Shown: positions 32,918 to 45,263, counted from the stretch's first letter. The stretch is DNA of 64,000 bases from Mytilinidion resinicola (GCF_010093595.1 NW_022985437.1:707380-771379), one strand, 5' to 3'. Notes: generated by a model not told the origin, from the sequence alone. Program-made: numbers and translations.

Positions 32918-34483
32918 ATGTCTTCTCCTGCCCCTCTCCTACGGCCGCCAATACCTGGCGGCCGACCCAGCAGAGGGCCACCTCGCCTTGGTCTCTCGAT
33001 ACCCCCCTCTCCAAACGCTCGACCTGTCGTTAACGGAAATGACAACGCGCCTCAACTCTCTCGACCACAGCTGCCTCAGCTCCGGCTAGCGACACCCATG
33101 GGCAGTAGCCACACTCCATACGAGGGCCGCCCTCAGCCCAAGGGACTGCCTCCACTTCAAATCGGAACAGGGGCGGGTCTCTCGGCAGGAGGTTCCAGCG
33201 ACGCAAGCGGACACTCGAGATCGGGAAGCTTTGGGGAGAACGGATATGCAAATGGCGCAACGTCAGCAGCGTCCTCATACTCGCAGGCTTTAGGGTTCCC
33301 GGGGCTGCAGAGAACAAACGGCTCGGACCCCATATCAGCAATATCCCAAGGCGGGAGTGAAGGTGCACCGGCCATGGAACGAGAAAACAGTATGGGTCCG
33401 CTGCCTGACCTAGAGCAACTTGCCAAGGAGAAGGGCCGACCCCTGGATGTGGAGGATCTGGATGATGTCGGCTGGAGAGCGGCGAGTTCCAAAGGCCTGA
33501 TTCAAGAAAAGGGCAGTCTAGGAGAAGGAGCTGGAGGTGCAGTCACGAAGTGTGTGTTACAGGGTGGAAAGACAGTCTTTGCTTTGAAGGTATTATCATA
33601 CATAAGAGATGAGCGTACCATGCTAATTGTATCTCTAGATTATAACAACCAACCCAGACCCTGACGTCAAGAAACAGATTGTGCGCGAATTGTCGTTCAA
33701 CAAGAACTGCGCCAGTGATCACATCTGCCGCTACTACGGTGCCTTCATGGATGATAGTACCGGCACTATTAGCATTGCCATGGAGTTCTGTGAAGGCGGC
33801 TCTCTGGACTCGGTCTACCGTGAAGTCAAGAAACTTGGCGGTCGTACCGGTGAGAAGGTCCTCGGCAAGGTCGCTGAAGGAGTCCTAAATGGACTTACTT
33901 ACCTCCACTCTCATCGAATTATCCATCGGGACATCAAGCCAAGTAACATCCTCCTGTGCCGTAATGGTCAGGTCAAGCTTTGCGATTTCGGTGTGTCCGG
34001 TGAATTCGGAACGAAAGGTGATGCCAACACCTTTATCGGAACGTCGTACTACATGGCTCCTGAGCGGATCACGGGTCAGAGCTACACCATCACCAGTGAC
34101 GTATGGAGTCTGGGCGTCACTTTACTCGAGGTCGCACAGCATCGCTTCCCGTTCCCGGCAGACGGGACCGAGATGAACCCGCGGGCAGGACTGATCGATC
34201 TTCTTACGTACATTGTAAGGCAGCCGATTCCGAAGCTCAAAGATGAGCCCGAGAGCGGAATCAGGTGGACAGAGAACTTCAAATACTTCATCGAGTGCTG
34301 GTATGTTCTGTCTTTGTCGTGTTCTTATCGAGCCCTCTCTAACAGCTTAGCAGTCTTGAGAAAGAACCTCCCCGCCGTGCAACACCATGGCGTATGCTGG
34401 AACATCCATGGATGGTGGAAATGAAGGCCAAGAAGGTCAACATGGAGCACTTCCTCAAGCAAGTGTGGGACTGGAAAGAATAG
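32918..34483 (+). CDS. mkk2: MAP kinase kinase of the cell-wall-integrity pathway (Mkk1/2 type)
   Basis: Exons 32918-33589, 33639-34300 and 34354-34483, 487 residues. The N-terminal ~190 residues are a Pro/Ser-rich regulatory region ([20 protein letters not shown]). Kinase landmarks: glycine loop GEGAGGAV, invariant Lys224 at the exon 1 end (FALK), [17 protein letters not shown], activation loop [19 protein letters not shown], '[20 protein letters not shown]', and a C-terminal '[15 protein letters not shown]' and 'VWDWKE'. This exact activation loop and the DWK end are typical of filamentous-fungal Mkk2/MkkA. That enzyme is phosphorylated by the Bck1 MAPKKK and activates the Slt2/MpkA kinase during wall stress. 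All catalytic residues are intact. The long upstream region suggests translational or multi-site transcriptional control. Confidence 0.95.
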
Positions 34484-35439
34484 GGTGAGATGTCGATTCG
34501 GCCATCATAAGGGCCCGCTTCGTCCACTCCGGCTTTCTCGTCTCTTCATTAGCACTGCGAAACGCCTCTTTATGTTCTTATCTATTTCAGAACCCGGGAT
34601 CTTTGTGTGTCATGTGCTGGACATAGACTATTCGAAAAAGAAACTCATGCAACTGTTCTTTCGTTTGGTGGCCCTCATAGAAGACAGTGAGCTTCTTCAC
34701 TTGAAGGGCAGGTTGGAAGAATGCCAAGGTACGGGTCATGAGGTGGGCATGATGGAACGGGGGAGGTGTCGGCAGGTACGGATACACGGAGATGGCTATG
34801 ACGAAGGGTTAGCAGCATTGGGTGGGCGTTAGGGTCTTTGCACTCATCCCTAGGTTTGTGAGTGGAAGCTCGCGCTGCTGCCATGTGTCATTTTCTAGTT
34901 GGGTAACAGTTCCGAATCACGCGTTCGGCGGTTGACACATTCTTGGTTATCTGCATTGCGCTTGCTTTGATGTTGATTGTACGAATCTAGCTTCGCCCAC
35001 TGATAAGTCGCGTTTTCTGTGTGTTCGGTAAGTTATGGTAAATCTACCGTAGCTCCAATTTGGCTCTCGTTAGATCATATAGGATGTTCTAAAGCCGCTG
35101 GCGACTTTCCTCTTGGAGTTCAATTCGCGAAATAAACACCATTCACGAAGTAGGGGTCTCGGTTTCCGCACATGGGCGACGACACTACCGCATCTTGCAC
35201 AACATCGTACAAAACTACCGTCCCACTTCGTCTAAAACCTCCCCCATTCAGCTAAACGCATTACGCGTCCCTCGACGCGGAAAGAAATCCCAAAAACTTG
35301 CTCATCAATTGCCCAATCACGCGGTCCCAAATCTTGCTGCCTGAACCCCAGGGCGTCTATGTAAACAGCCTCAATATCTCAACCACGGAGGTCCAGCACA
35401 GTGCCTCAACTCAGGACCAATACACAAGACCTCGCAACC
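34484..35439. other. Intergenic region
   Basis: 3' end of the MAPKK gene and promoter of the DJ-1-like gene. No coherent ORF seen. Confidence 0.4.
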
Positions 35440-36526
35440 ATGGTGGCCTTCCAAGATCCCCCTGCCAAATTTCCATCCACCAACCCCTCCAACCCCAACC
35501 CCCTCCACATCGGCGTCCTCATCCTCCCTCCCGTCCAACTCCGTACGTAAGCCCCCGACAGAGATAAAAAGTTTCCCAGCAATCTGTCTGTTGGAAAGAC
35601 TACTCAGGAAGTGTTTCGAGACAAGCACAGTGGTGTCCTGGAATCCCCATGAAGAAGTGTCTCACGCAAACAGTGCCTGTTACAAGAAATCAAGAGCGGC
35701 TTCCTCACTCTGGTTCTGCATGATTTGCTAACCTTATTCCCACCTTTAGTCGACATCTCCCCCATCGATCTCTTCGGCATGCTCACGCCCGAGTACCTGA
35801 CCGCGTGCGGCCTCCCCGCGCCCCTCCTCGCCCTCGGCATCCCCATCACTATCACCTACATCTCGCCCACCGGCGACTCGCCTGCCCCCTGCACCGCTAG
35901 CGCTGGTATCCGCATCGACGCCTCGATCGCGTCCCCCGGAGTGCAGCCGGGGAAGCTGGATATTCTGTTCATCCCCGGTCCAGACCCGAGCGCGGTGCCG
36001 CAGGAGCCGGAGCTGGAGTTTGTGAGAGGGCATGTGGCGAAGGGCGTGGATTTGCTGATCGTATGCACGGGGCAGTTTGTAGCGGGGTATGCGGGGGTGC
36101 TGGATGGGAGGGTAGCAACGGGGCCGAGGGGCTTATTAGGGAGGTTGAAGGGGGAGTTTGAGGAAGTGAGGTGGGTGGAGAGGCGGTGGGTGAGGGATAG
36201 GGGGGTTTGGACGAGTGGTGGGTGAACCTTTCTTATTCTTCTTGCTTCTCTTCTTTTCCTTCCTCGCATGAGGGAGGGGCAGTGTGGAATCAGTGAAGGT
36301 TGCTAATGGTGGGGACCTAGGTGGGATTACGAATGGGCTGGATATGGTAGCGGCGTATATCCGGCAGCGGTGGCCGGGGCCGCTGGCGGAGGTTGTGTGT
36401 AAGATGGCGGATGTGGGGGAGAGAGGGGTGGAGTATGAGATCGGGACGGTGAGGGAGAATGGGTTTTGGGTCTGGCAGATTTTGAGGGCTTGGACGGCGG
36501 GGTTTTGGAAGGGGAAGCAGGCTTGA
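35440..36526 (+). CDS. DJ-1/PfpI-family protein (class I glutamine-amidotransferase fold)
   Basis: Exons 35440-35542, 35750-36217 and 36321-36526, 258 residues. The first intron is long (207 nt, GTACGT, GCTAAC branch, CTTTAG); the second uses a GTGGGT donor. Family landmarks: 'HIGVLILPPVQLLDISPIDLFG' at the N terminus, 'LDILFIPGPDPSAVP', the nucleophile-elbow segment 'DLLIVCTGQFVAGYAGVLDG' with the expected Cys, and 'WTSGGITNGLDMVAAYI'. Fungal members of this size have unclear roles; some relatives act as glyoxalase III or isonitrile hydratase. No His partner can be assigned with certainty. Coding strand G-rich, typical codon use. Confidence 0.85.
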
Positions 36527-37644
36527 GTTTGGACTGAGAGGATTCAGAGCTGGGCATGTGTATAATCGCTACTAGAGCATATAGCGCATGGGCATGAAAC
36601 ATCTACGTGATGCTGCAATTCTTGACTTTGAAAGGAGGACGATGAGGATTTTGAGCACGTGCAAGATCCTGCTTGGTCGTGAAAAGCAAAATTGCGGAAG
36701 CATGCCTTCAAAGTTTGATTTGTTGAATCTGAACTGGATAAAAAAGAGTACGATGCGAAGAATACTCATTTGAAAGAGCCATGTAGCAGGTAATGTACCA
36801 TTTTGAAGAGTAATGGCGATGAACATCTGTGCGCCCTTCACGTGTATGCGACATTGAGCCTAACAATCTCTCCTCGCGACTAAGCACTCTCCTCGCGGGT
36901 TTGACAAGAGGGAGTTTCGGAGACGCGATGCACAGAAAGAGAAACAAGAGGACTGAGGGAAGAATGAAGACAGACAGACAGAACCCCCGGAATATCGACT
37001 GGATCGGCGGGACGTTCTTCCGAGCCCGGTTGCAAAGTTTGCAGAGATGCAATTTCTTCTTCGAAGTCCCAGACAAGCTGAGAAGTTCAATGAAAAAAAG
37101 TTCGCGTCGGCCCGAGGCAGTGCAATACGAGCGACACTGTGCTCCTGGACATAGGCAAGCCCAGCGGCCCAGGAGCGGTTTCCAAAGACTGGATTAATCT
37201 TGAGAGATCCCGTAGGATCGTTTCAGAGATTAAACTGAAAAGAACAGATCTGGAGAAGGTTAGCAAAATGTCGAGGTGAACGTGGGGAGGATTTTGTCAT
37301 TACACTACACTTGATCTAAGCCAAAAGGCACTGGAAGAAAGAGAAGCGTTGTTAGCAAAAGCGTCAAAATTTGGGGTGATTTGAAAACTTACAAGAGAGC
37401 TGATTTCCAAGTGAGGGCGAGGACGGGCACTTGTAGTGGGCAGCGGGGCTCGCTTAGCGAGCTTACTCATCAGCGCTAGAGATTTTAATCGACTCCGCTT
37501 GAACATTTTAATCGACTCTGCTTGGACATTTTAATCTGCCAAAAATGTTGCCGCAAACTCGGAACTTGTCAACTCCAACTTTGAAGCATCTCCACGGCCA
37601 GGAGACTACACGACTTACTGCCAATAACCCATTCCATCGGTATC
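36527..37644. other. 1.1-kb intergenic region upstream of DBP8
   Basis: No gene called; a 122-codon plus-strand ORF (36829-37197) has no coding character. A perfect hairpin GCTCGCTTAGCGAGC lies at about 37448-37462, and 23-bp direct repeats follow at 37482-37536. Confidence 0.45.
37482..37536 (+). repeat. Tandem 23-bp repeat upstream of DBP8
   Basis: Two adjacent copies of ATTTTAATCGACTCYGCTTGRAC (37482-37504 and 37505-37527) plus a partial third (37528-37536). They lie about 110-160 bp before the DBP8 start, so they could be promoter elements. Function is inference. Confidence 0.75.
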
Positions 37645-39379
37645 ATGGTCGCCAGGATGCGAAAAGCACGCCCCAGAGAAGCATCTGATCAAGAGTTGGA
37701 TAGCGATCAAGATTCGAGCTCGTGGGACTCAGATGCACAAGATGAAGTGCATGATGATAGCCCTAGGAAACGCAGAAGATTATCTGATTCTTCAGCTGGC
37801 GAGAAAGCGGTCTCTCAGCCTCTCCTTCCGGCTTCTTCACTTTCGCGCATAAAAACCAAGAAACAAGGACTTCTCCAACCAAACTCTGGAACATCGGACT
37901 CTGCATCTGCTTTCGTAACGAATGACGAAAAGGCTAGCTTTTCTGATATTGGGGTTGCGCCATGGTTAGTGGCATCTCTGGCAGCCATGCAAATCACGAG
38001 ACCCACTGGAATTCAAAAGACTTGCATTCCCGAGATCATCAAAGGGAGAGACTGTATCGGCGGAAGCAGAACCGGTTCTGGAAAGACTGTGGCTTTCATG
38101 ACACCGATATTGCAGAAATGGGCGGAGGATCCGGTCGGGATATTTGCCGTAATCCTGACACCTACCAGGTTGGACACTTCCATCTTTCTAGCAGGCCAAC
38201 ATACTGATATCGTGGCAGAGAACTAGCACTTCAGATCTTCGAGCAGGTCAAGGCAGTGTCGTCGCCAGTCTCACTCAAGCCGTGCTTGATAACAGGTGGC
38301 AGTGACCACCGTGCACAGACACTTGCGCTATCACAACGACCTCACATTGTCATTGCAACACCAGGTAAAATCTAAGTTACATTTGTGATTTGCAGCAAAG
38401 ACTCACATCTTTCATAGGACGACTAGCTGATCATATTGATACGTCTGGGGAAGACACTATCGGTGGCCTTCGAAGAGTTCGGTTCCTAGTCCTTGATGAA
38501 GCCGATCGTCTTCTTGCGACAGGTAACGGCAGTATGGTCCCTGACCTCGAGACGTGCCTGGATATCTTGCCCCCGTCAACCGAACGGCAGACTCTACTCT
38601 TTACAGCTACAGTCACTCCAGAAGTAAGAGCTATCAAGGAAAACCCGCGTCCGGCAGGGCGACCCCCATTCTTTGTGTCTGAGGTTGATACCGAAGTCCT
38701 TGCCATCCCAGCTACACTAGAGCAGAAGTATCTGCAAGCCCCAGTCACTCACCGCGAATCATTTCTTCATATCCGTAAGTCAAAACAAACATTACTTTAA
38801 CGATTTGAGCTAATGAAAACAGTCCTCCTCACACCAGCGAACGCCAAAAAGAGCATCATAATCTTTTGCAACAGGACTAGCACAGCGACCTTTCTTGAGC
38901 ATATGCTCAGGCTGTTGGAGCACAGAGTGACCTCACTTCATTCAGCATTACCGCAGGCTGACCGGGTATCAAATCTCGCCCGGTTTCGTGCTAGGGCAGC
39001 AAGAATCCTCGTAGCTACAGATGTCGCCGCGCGTGGTCTTGATATCCCCGAGGTTGCCATGGTAATTCACTACGATCTTCCACGAGACCCTGACGACTAT
39101 ATCCACCGCAGTGGGCGGACAGCAAGAGCTGGAAGGTCAGGTGAGAGCGTGAGTTTTATCGGCCAGCGAGATCAGGGTCTCATTCTTGCGATCGAAGAGC
39201 GAGTCGGGAAGAAAATGGTAGAGTACGACGAGGAGGGCGTGAGCATCGAAGGTCGGGTCATTAGGGACGCCTTGAAGATTGTTGGCGAGAAGAAGAGAGA
39301 GGCAATGCTACAGATCGAGGAAGGCAGGAACGTTGCTGGGAAGAGGAAGAAGGGGATGCAAAAACGTGTCAAAAACTAA
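37645..39379 (+). CDS. DBP8: DEAD-box ATP-dependent RNA helicase Dbp8
   Basis: Four exons: 37645-38168, 38219-38364, 38418-38774 and 38823-39379, introns 48-53 nt, 527 residues. The N-terminal ~95 residues are acidic and Ser-rich with a basic patch (RKRRRL). Helicase motifs in order: Q motif ([10 protein letters not shown]...GIQKTCIP), Walker [34 protein letters not shown] (for SAT), '[11 protein letters not shown]', '[14 protein letters not shown]' and '[11 protein letters not shown]'. The S-to-T change in motif III and the compact lysine-rich end are found in Dbp8, a nucleolar helicase for 18S rRNA maturation (works with Esf2 in yeast). All catalytic residues present. Confidence 0.92.
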
Positions 39380-39657
39380 GGTCGGTCATCAGGAACTACA
39401 ATTGCACTACAGTAGGTTCACCTCAATGAAATCATTCACTTTATCTGTATGCGTGTCTTTTGAATCTCTAGAGAATTCTTTACTGTTTAGGATCTCGGGC
39501 CTCTATGCAATCCCTGCTAATGACATGAATGAAGATACAGGAAATAATAGCATTCAACGCTCCAAAACCGTTGCGGAGGGCGTCGATGCTACTCCTTTGG
39601 CGTTCGCATGTGAAGAGTTCAAGCAGGAAACCCTCGTTCCGCTGCTCACGGTGCTCC

Positions 39658-40465
39658 CTACCACACTCCCATGAACTTCTTTTTCTTTTTCGGCTTGGCT
39701 TGAAAGCCGTTGCACTCACCAGAGTTGTAGGCCTCCTTGCTCTCGCGATATGCCGCCTCGTCATCGCGATCGAAGTCGCCCTCAGACTCAGAGCTGACTT
39801 CGACGGCCTCGCCTCCACAGCGCACGCTCTCGGGTATCGGGGCTTTGTCGTTCTTCAAGAGCTTCTGGTGATAATATGCCAGGTCGAGTTTTGCATGATT
39901 CATCTCTGCTTCAGGATCGACATCTTCGTCCGGCTGTCCGATGCTCTTAAGGTACGCGGTGCGGTCGGTCCTACGATCGATGTAGCCGCGACCCGGCATC
40001 TTAGCCATGTACACCCAGGCGTGGCCAACCTTTGGCTTCACCTTGAAGACGACCCGAGCGCCTCCCGACTTGTGATCGTGGATCCAATAAGGCTTGATTG
40101 CTTGTGTGGCGAGGACCCCGGCCTTCTCGATGATGCTAGCGTGCGTGTAAATCTGTTGGCATGTTAGCATATTCGCCATCAACCTAGGCGTAGAGCGGAC
40201 TGACGAGCAAGCTGACGATTGGCTCATAACGCGGGTCGTTGATATCGAGGATGCCATTTTCGTCGAACCAGCCGGCCTCAAAAAGGTAGTCGACTTCGAT
40301 GTTCTTGAACGCGCTCTTGCAAAGGGCGGTCCACCAATGCTGCCGGATGAAGATGAACACTGTGGTGAACCCGGGATCGGCACCATCTCTAGCAGAGGTA
40401 TCGGCAGAGGGATGGGTCGGCGGGGGATATGGAGGACTAGGTGGAGCAATCGAAGAGTGCGACAT
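39658..40465 (-). CDS. Hypothetical fungal protein
   Basis: ATG 40465 (MSHSSIAPPSPPYPPP); exons 40205-40465 and 39658-40152, intron 40153-40204 (GTCAGT, GCTAAC, CAACAG), 251 residues. A Pro-rich start is followed by a globular part: 'FIFIRQHWWTALCKSAFKNIEVDYLFEAGWFDENG', 'YTHASIIEKAGVLATQAI', 'VFKVKPKVGHAWVYMAKMPGRGYID'. An acidic stretch and a C-terminal lysine cluster (KPKKKKKFMGVW) follow, the cluster being a possible nuclear signal. No family recognised. Splice phase and codon use support it well. Confidence 0.7.
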
Positions 40466-41010
40466 TGTTGCGAGGCTGAGTAGATCGATGCGTAAAGAAG
40501 GCTTTGGGGAACTACATGTGTTGGTTTTGAATGAGGTTGGTGTCGGTTCCTGAAGAAGGAATCTGGTGGAAGTTTCGGCGCTGCTTTTATGTATTCTAAG
40601 AGTGGATTTAGTCGCCTCTTAGTCGGCGAAGCCCTCTCTCGAGGGTGAATTGCCACCTGATTCTATGCTTCATGCTTCGGGTTGCGGTGGATGAGCGGGT
40701 GGGGTCGGGTTTTGTCACGCGGAGGCGAATGTCTGCAAATACGCATAGAAAGAACGGATTATAGTGCATCGAAATCTTTCACCGAGCGATAGAAACTTGA
40801 CTCACATTGAGCAGTACAGCGTGAGGTGAAGGTTTGTCTGCTTATCGACAACGTCGTGAACAACGGGCGGCCAACAAGACATCTTTCGCACCGGCGCAAG
40901 ACCTGTTCCACCTGCGTCGTTCTATAAAAGCTCCAGGCTTTACAAGCGCTACAATTTTGCGATCTCCGCATATCATAGGTTCTCAACAGGGAACCTTTTT
41001 CGAAATAAAG
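40466..41010. other. Divergent intergenic region
   Basis: Promoters of the two flanking orphan genes. No other gene seen. Confidence 0.4.
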
Positions 41011-42007
41011 ATGGCCCAGCACACAGTCTATCTCAGTAGCGGCGTTGACGGGTCGATGCTTCTTCAAGGACCAACCATGACGGTCAGATGCTGGGACATT
41101 CATGGTGGCCACTTGGATATTCTCAACGTACCAAAGCGCCTATGGACGTACTTCTCGCGTGCCCCCGAAGGCCTCGAAGCGGATGACTGGTCAGAAGAAT
41201 TCATGGATATTTTGCCAAACCAGGGCAGCTGGGAAGTTGTCGGTAAGGAATTCCCTTCACTACTAGAAACAGGTCGGCTGACTTTCAATTCCTTTAAAAG
41301 ATCACATCTTGGGCTGGCTTCAAGACATTTGCACGAACGGAGAACACGACATACCATTGCTCACCTCTGGAGATAATCTTCAGCTGTACATCACCGCACT
41401 CTATTGCAAATTCGGAAGGGCGACCACATTCCTCCTCGAACATCTTGAAACTCATCTTCTTGTCAACCCGTTCCTTGACAGTAACGAGATATACAACTTA
41501 AGGTTCCTTCCGGATAACGACCCTCTCCTCAAGTGCGTGGCTCCCAGAATCTCGTCGTTGCCTAATTTCTGTTTCGAGGATTGCAGATCATGTTTGCTGT
41601 CGGATCCACGAATGCTATATCTCGTCTATGAAGCAAATCTGGAGCAGACCAAGCACCAGACTGCTGAGGAACGGCAACAAGAGCAACTGAAAGAGCACTA
41701 CGGGTGGCAAGAAACTTTAGCGGCTCGAAAAATAAAAATTGACGACATGATTAAGGATTGGATGAAGAAACTGTCGTGGCAAGACCTCGATTGGTATAGG
41801 GAGCAGCTATGGACGAGCCGAAAGCCCAGGAAAGACGAGATTGAGGACGGCCCTTGGATACTAGGAAAGGACAATATATGGTTCAAGGGGCAGTGGAGTG
41901 CAACTTGGACGAAGCATGGGGATGTGGAACCGACCATGGTGGACGGGATTCGGCGAGCTAAGCATGAGGACGAGAGAATCCAAACGACACGGCCGGAAGG
42001 CGTCTGA
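41011..42007 (+). CDS. Hypothetical protein, orphan
   Basis: First in-frame ATG 41011; exons 41011-41242 and 41301-42007, intron 41243-41300 (GTAAGG, GGCTGAC, TAAAAG), 312 residues. The first half (HTVYLSSGVDGSMLLQGPTM, 'GHLDILNVPKRLWTYFSRAP') could be a small all-beta or BTB-like domain. The middle 'LYITALYCKFGRATTFLLEHLETHLL' resembles the helix pair after fungal BTB domains. A highly charged C terminus (EERQQEQLKEHYGWQE, WMKKLSWQDLDWYREQL) follows. The BTB link is weak, and no function is assigned. Confidence 0.6.
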
Positions 42008-42872
42008 TCTAGAGATTACTTCGTAATCCAGGTGAAAGATTTGGGTTGAATTGACCGGAGTAGAAAGTAATAGACGACCATGCGACCCATTTAGATAGAA
42101 AATCATTGTGCGGTGTTGCGTAGGGCATCCACGCTGCGAAAGGTTTGGTTGCATGTCCAACTAACAAACAGCAAGTCGTCTGGAGAGCAAATAGTCTCGT
42201 TGGCCAGCCTTCTTCTGTCTCTTTCCCGAGATTCGATACAAGCTTGAAGATAGATAATTCGGTGGGGTGGACATCTCGGTCCTTTTGGTATATATTATCT
42301 GAGAGCTCATCAGCAGTGCGACCATGGAATGGACCAACTATCTCTGAGAATCATCAATCCACTAGCCAGGCTAGATCACCTACAGCAACCCGCCTTAGGA
42401 GTATAGATTTACGTTCACTGAGTTCCGCGGCCTATGTACAAAGCCGTAGAGTCTGCAGAAAAGAATTTGCTCCAAGTCGTATACTTGGCCCATAACTCGC
42501 CGCTGGCTTTCTCGGACTTACAAACACACCTTCAAGCATCCCCCGACCCCACCACCACCAACCGCGCCACACAACACTACTACCACTAGTTTTAGTTAGT
42601 AAGTCCATATGGCTTATTACCTAGAGTTTCCTGCCTCGGTATATCCTCTTCCCACCAATATAATACAGAAGCCGTATGCGCACATTCACATCGGCACCAG
42701 GGATATCTCCTCATTGCTTCCGTAGTTGATTCCCATTCCGATGCTCCTCCATTTCGCGCCAGCCCTTCAACAACTCCTAGAGCCACCAGAACCAGCTGGT
42801 AGTCTTATTAAGCGCATAATCAAGCCATACCAACGCCTCACTTTTCCCGAAGGCTCGGTGGGCAGGTAGCGG
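42008..42872. other. Intergenic region
   Basis: No supported gene. Short ORFs in several frames near 42590-42790 do not form a coherent exon set. Confidence 0.35.
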
Positions 42873-43605
42873 ATGATGCAGATTGCCGGCCGATTTGACT
42901 CCTCGCTTTTCAACCCCCTGAGACCACCGTTAGACGCTGCAGTCTTGGTCCTAGAGGCTTGGATGATATTTGGCCAGAAAGCGGAGGGTACTGTTCACCT
43001 CCGGCGTTATATCCTGAGCCACCTCTATGCTGAACCGGTTGAGGTGTACGATATCAAAGTAATCTGGGAACACTTCGACCATGATAGCGACGTGGTGGAG
43101 GCCATGATCTCCAACGTGGTCGAGAACTGGGTGGGCGGCGAGTTCAGCGATATAGAGAAGCTGATAATCAAGCACTACGTACATGGAAAGAAGGAGCTTG
43201 AAGAGCGAATCTGTCAAGCGAAAGTGGAGTCCCAGAAGAAGATTGAAGCTCGAGAAGCCAATCCGCACAGGCGATTGGAATTGAACGACGAAGTCCACCC
43301 ACAGCAGTTGATGTCTGCGCTGGCGGAAGACACGCACGAAGGGTACTTCATTTCTCAATCACGGAGATTGAGTCTGAGTCAATCCCACAGTGAGTCAGAC
43401 TGCGAGCCATTCCAATGACCGAACTTCTCGAGAATCCTCCGCGGAAGCTGCAATCCATCGCTCAGAAAGCTCTTCAACTGCCGAAGCATTAGTCGACGAC
43501 AAAAACCCCGCCAACCTTCGTCTCCTTTCCAGAACTGTACGCCTAGGTCTGGGTTGGGACCCAGCGGAAGATAATCCCGAATTGGGAGAATCAGAAGTAG
43601 GTTGA
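42873..43605 (+). CDS. Hypothetical protein, possibly related in type to its left neighbour
   Basis: ATG 42873 opens a 181-codon frame. It has a helical middle part (VLVLEAWMIFGQKAEGTVHLRR, 'EVYDIKVIWEHFDHDSDVVEAMI'), followed by a Lys/Glu coiled stretch and a Ser-rich end. A GTGAGT donor at 43390 with an acceptor at 43431-43432 (43-nt intron) extends it in phase to 43605 (SSAEAAIHRSESS...). Without splicing it ends at 43418. The helices again resemble what follows fungal BTB domains, but the BTB part itself is missing. A short coherent frame at 43621-43770 (YSSLGIATEIAGTVAKSV) may be a further exon. Confidence 0.5.
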
Positions 43606-44136
43606 ACCCTACGATTGTCCATGGAGGCGTATTCTAGCTTGGGAATAGCCACTGAAATAGCTGGTACAGTAGCAAAATCCGTCAAAGTAGGGGGTTCGGT
43701 AACAACGGTTGCTAGGTATTTTCCGAATTTCATCCAGAAAAATGATATCCGGTCTCCAGATGACGACTAGGTGAAACGCGGGCCACCCACGACACAATAC
43801 TCTGGGTCTTGGGGAAGAGCGACTAGATGACTCTACGCGTAGTGCGGGTACAACTATTGATATACCGAGTTGTTAAACCTAGATCGGATAGCATTTTTAA
43901 GGGTCGATATGATTTCGATATAGAAAGAAGTGCAAATTATTTGAGACTCATGCAGTGAAGTTGGAACATGGTGAGGATGTTGAAACTCACATTCTAAGCC
44001 TAAATGCGAAACCTAGATCAATTGGGTTTTTATGAGGTATATGCTGTACAGAGTTGGTGAAGTTGCTGCTACTATTCAATGAGCTTCTTCTGGAAGGAGG
44101 CTGTCTAAGATTGCAAGCTACACTTGATGCTTTCTT
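43606..44136. other. Convergent 3' region
   Basis: Contains the possible extra exon at 43621-43770 noted for the preceding gene. After 43800 the sequence is A/T-richer with no ORF of note. Confidence 0.4.
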
Positions 44137-45263
44137 TTAGTCCTTATAGATTGGAATGAACCAGTACATTATTCCGTTCAAAATGGCCGCAGTTATGTCT
44201 CCGAGCCAATGCACGTAATGGTAGTCAAAACGCTCTTTTGAGATGTCAGATCATTGAATTAGAGACTCGGAAGCATTCTCACATACCTGCTGCGGCCATG
44301 AGACCAAGACACCGGGCTGGATTCAGCGAAGCACCTGAGTAGCCTGATGTGACAAACCCAGTAGAAAAGGTGAAAAGCCCTAGAGCGATTCCAACCAGAA
44401 TTGGCGATAGAGCAGGACCAAAGACTACACGTTGCCGCGGATCGAGGCCGACCCCAAAGGCTACAAATATCAAAGCGAAAGCAGTCATGAACTCGAACGT
44501 GTATGCTTGCCCCGCGTTGACCAGCGAAGTGTCAACGTAACATCCTGGTATCTTTTCGAGAGCGGCTGCTGGCAGACCGAGAGCCGCGCGCATCAGGAAA
44601 CCCCCGATAACAGCTCCGGTACATTGAAAACCAACGTACAAGATTGTACGTGGTAGGGTTGCTAGCCTCCCAAAGAACGTTGATATAGTGATGAAAGGGT
44701 TGAAATGCCCACCTGAGAAGTAGTTAGGTTATGACAGAGCAATTTGGTAATGTCCCTTACCAGAAACAGGCCCTCCGGCAAAAATGAAAAGCGATATGAG
44801 GACTGTGTTTGCAATGGCTCCGAGAACTGCAGGCACCAAAGGGCCTAGAGACGTTTCTGTAATAGCGGAGGACAGCCCCAGAGAGTAAAGACCAGAAACG
44901 AAAATCTGAAGACCAGTCCCAACGCCTTCAATGGTTGCTTCTTTCCATAATTCCGGGTCAGAGAAACCCTGTGGATCGATACTTGCGTGCCACGAGAAAT
45001 GTGCAGTCGCATCGGGTGCCTTTCTGGTTATGGATTCGAATTGAGCCTGCAGTGGCCGGCTAGTGGTTAGCTGTGCTCGTGTGGTTTTTAGGGTCAGTTG
45101 CTCCTACATCGTCACGAGAGACAGTGAACTGTTGGTTACCACCAATACGTCCTGCAAAGGGACGTGACACCGCTCCATGCAAGCGCTGTAGCTCGACATC
45201 GCTAGTAGCTTCAAGGGCTCCTGTGGGCTCGAGGGAGTGGACGCGTTTCCGTGAGGTTGACAT
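44137..45263 (-). CDS. MIP-family channel (aquaporin/aquaglyceroporin type)
   Basis: Four exons from ATG 45263: 45108-45263, 44761-45046, 44287-44712 and 44137-44234; introns of 61, 48 and 52 nt; 321 residues. The N-terminal ~80 residues are cytosolic. Six hydrophobic helices follow, with the two half-helix motifs: 'GGHFNPFIT' (first, NPF instead of NPA) and 'GASLNPARCLG' (second, NPA conserved with Arg). The last exon gives 'YHYVHWLGDITAAILNGIMYWFI'. MIP proteins pass water, glycerol or small solutes through the pore lined by the two motifs. The altered first motif and a Cys two residues after NPA (NPARC) mark a fungal subgroup whose selectivity is uncertain. Located in plasma or internal membrane. 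Confidence 0.88.

Noticed and set aside
36829..37197. 122-codon plus-strand ORF upstream of DBP8
   Set aside because: Arg/Lys-rich arbitrary sequence without domain, start context or splice support.
39529..40167. 212-codon plus-strand ORF opposite the gene at 39658-40465
   Set aside because: It is the antisense shadow of exon 2 of that gene, which has proper splice signals and better codon use.
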